Of a stretch of DNA of 64,000 nucleotides, positions 62,690-64,000 are shown piece after piece. Origin of the DNA: Mesorhizobium loti (lineage in GTDB: Bacteria; Pseudomonadota; Alphaproteobacteria; Rhizobiales; Rhizobiaceae); assembly GCF_001510895.1 (NCBI RefSeq), contig NZ_LPWA01000175.1:115655-179654 (forward strand), in the 5' to 3' direction. A model generated the notes under the pieces. That model searched no databases and was not told the origin of the DNA. It worked only from the letters and a program-made list of their open reading frames with translations. The position numbers were made by a program, and so were the translations under genes. Position 1 is the first letter of the stretch. Each line of letters begins with the position of its first letter.

Positions 62690-62858
62690 CGCGCCCCCCT
62701 CTGTCCTGCCGGACCATCTCCCCCACTTGGGGGGAGATTGCGCTCTCATTTTTGCTTTCGCCAATCTTCAACGTTGCAAAGGAAGAGCAGACGGCGGAAC
62801 CGCTGATCTCCCCCCTTGTGGGGGAGATATCCGGCAGGACAGAGGAGGGCGCGAAGGA
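62690..62858. repeat. Large palindromic repeat, family D, copy 2
   Basis: CGCCCCCCTCTGTCCTGCCG and CATCTCCCCCACTTGGGGGG form the left arm; CTCCCCCCTTGTGGGGGAGA and ATCCGGCAGGACAGAG form the right. It is the same family as 35515-35675 and lies between mmsA and the LysR gene. It replaces most of the normal divergent promoter region. Confidence 0.8.
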
Positions 62859-62893
62859 ACGCGGCTTTGACCATTGTCATCAAGGTCATCCCC

Positions 62894-63774
62894 ATGAACT
62901 GGGATGCGTCCGCATCTTTCTCGCTGTGGCGCGTGCGGGCCAGATCCTCGGCGCGGCCAAGCGCCTGGAGCTCAACCACGCCACCGTCTCGCGCCGCATC
63001 GCCGCGCTCGAGGAGGCGCTGCGCACAAAACTCTTCCGCCGGCTGACCACCGGCAGCGAGTTGACGCCGGCCGGCGAGCGCTTCCTCGATATCGCCGAGC
63101 GCATGGAAAGCGACATGATCGCCGCGCGCTCGACGATTGCCGGCGAAGGCGACGATGTGTCCGGCACGGTGCGCATCGGCGCCCCCGACGGTTTTGGCGT
63201 CGCCTTCCTGGCCAAGCGTCTGGGTGAGATCACAGCGCTTCATCGCGAGCTGACCATCCAGCTGGTGCCGGTGCCGCGCTCCTTCTCGCTGTCGCGACGC
63301 GAGGCCGATATCGCCATCACCGTCGAGCGGCCGACCGAGGGCCGGCTGGTGGCGGGAAAGCTGGTCGATTACACGCTTGGCCTCTTCGCCTCCCGCGCCT
63401 ATGCCGAGACCAGTGGCTTGCCGAAGACGGCGGCCGAGCTCGGCCGGCATACGCTGATCGGCTATGTGCCGGACCTTATCGTCAGCCCCTCGCTCGACTA
63501 CGCCGCCGAGTTCAGCCCCGACTGGCGCACGAGCTTCGCCATCTCCTCGGCGCTCGGCCAGGCGGAAGCGGTGCGCTCCGGGGCCGGCATCGGCATCCTG
63601 CACACTTTCGTCGCCCGCTCGATGCCGGAGCTCGTGCCGGTCGACATCGTCGCACCCATCCGCCGTGCCTACTGGCTGGTCTATCACGAATCGGTGAGGC
63701 CGCTGCGCCGCGTCCAGCTCGTCGCCAATTTCATCACCAAGGCCGTCGAGCGGGAAAAGGGGTTGTTCGTCTAG
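62894..63774 (+). CDS. LysR family transcriptional regulator, probable mmsA regulator (frameshifted in this sequence)
   Basis: ATG 62894 begins MNWDA, but the frame breaks at about 62907. Adding one C (GATGCGTCC to GATGCCGTCC) gives MNWDAVRIFLAVARAGQILG, and then the winged HTH (GAAKRLELNHATVSRRIAAL) runs on to a LysR effector domain (about 90-290). Corrected length is 293 residues. As written, the uninterrupted frame begins in the upstream repeat and lacks the true N-terminus. It is divergent from mmsA, which it likely activates. Confidence 0.88.
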
Positions 63775-64000
63775 TTCCCGATGAATCGGATGGTGTCTGC
63801 ATCGGCGAAATCATACGTTGTGGAAATTGCCCGAAGCGTCTGGCAGCTCGTCATCCTGGGGCGGAGCAAGGAGCGAAGCGACGCGGCGCAGACCCCAGGA
63901 TCCTGTGTGTTGGTTTCGGTATATGGTTGAAGTGGGAAGGAGACCGAGTGGATCCTGGTCGTCCTTGCGGACAGGCCGTGGCATGGCCCGGTCCCTTCCC
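63775..64000. repeat. Non-coding tail with a short palindromic repeat
   Basis: 226 bp after the LysR stop. TCATCCTGGGG (about 63851-63861) and CCCCAGGA (about 63893-63900) are inverted around GCGGAGC-AAGGAGCGAAGCG, resembling a dispersed rhizobial repeat. No gene is visible up to the window edge. Confidence 0.4.

Overview
The window is GC-rich, gene-dense chromosomal DNA from an alphaproteobacterium of the order Rhizobiales. Mesorhizobium or a close relative is the best guess. Reasons: the gene orders ruvCAB-ybgC-tolQRAB-pal-cpoB-tilS-ftsH, efp-suhB and livHMGF; a TTG-started pyruvate carboxylase of about 1152 residues; a cysteine-free L31; and many palindromic intergenic repeats of the rhizobial RIME/REP kind. 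I saw no tRNA, rRNA, CRISPR array, phage or transposase gene.

Layout. 1-9.1 kb: cell-envelope block on the minus strand (ybgC, tolQ, tolR, tolA, tolB, pal, cpoB, then tilS and the start of ftsH), with a small four-helix-bundle gene between tolB and pal. 9.1-11.3 kb: a secreted GH5 glycosidase facing a Tat-exported phosphoesterase. 11.4-14.4 kb: Holliday-junction genes ruvC-ruvA-ruvB with a vapBC toxin-antitoxin pair lodged between ruvC and ruvA. 14.4-29.6 kb: mixed housekeeping and membrane genes (DUF1465, DUF2269, TauE/SafE, GNAT, methyltransferase, thiE-like, Sel1-repeat protein, efp, suhB, hemolysin III, an ExbB/MotB-like pair, DUF1304, M32 carboxypeptidase, ABC exporter). 29.7-35.5 kb: rpmE, then three small regulator-plus-target modules (TetR/NmrA/DUF1772, ArsR/SRPBCC/VOC/SRPBCC) around yebC. 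35.8-41.1 kb: TerC, YmdB-type phosphoesterase, 5-formyl-THF cyclo-ligase with a probable 6S RNA upstream, and MoxR-GNAT-VWA. 41.0-44.0 kb: msrB, an arsenate-reductase-like gene, DUF2312 and three copies of an unusual structured element. 44.0-53.7 kb: pyc and the livHMGF/livJ branched-chain amino-acid importer. 54.0-58.1 kb: a 4-hydroxyproline catabolic cluster (epimerase, D-amino-acid dehydrogenase, DHDPS-family deaminase) divergent from its GntR regulator. 58.2-63.8 kb: HxlR/NTF2-like/SDR module, two paralogous secreted proteins, mmsA and its LysR neighbour.

Two things stand out. First, three copies of a 118-181 nt element (41086-44013) share a core and keep base-pairing while bases change, which points to a conserved RNA or hairpin DNA element that I cannot name. 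Second, ten genes, mostly conserved single-copy ones, carry eleven single-base indels (ten deletions and one insertion, mainly in short homopolymer runs). Restoring one base at each gives full-length proteins of the expected size. This looks like consensus sequencing error rather than gene decay, and those genes are annotated at their corrected extents.
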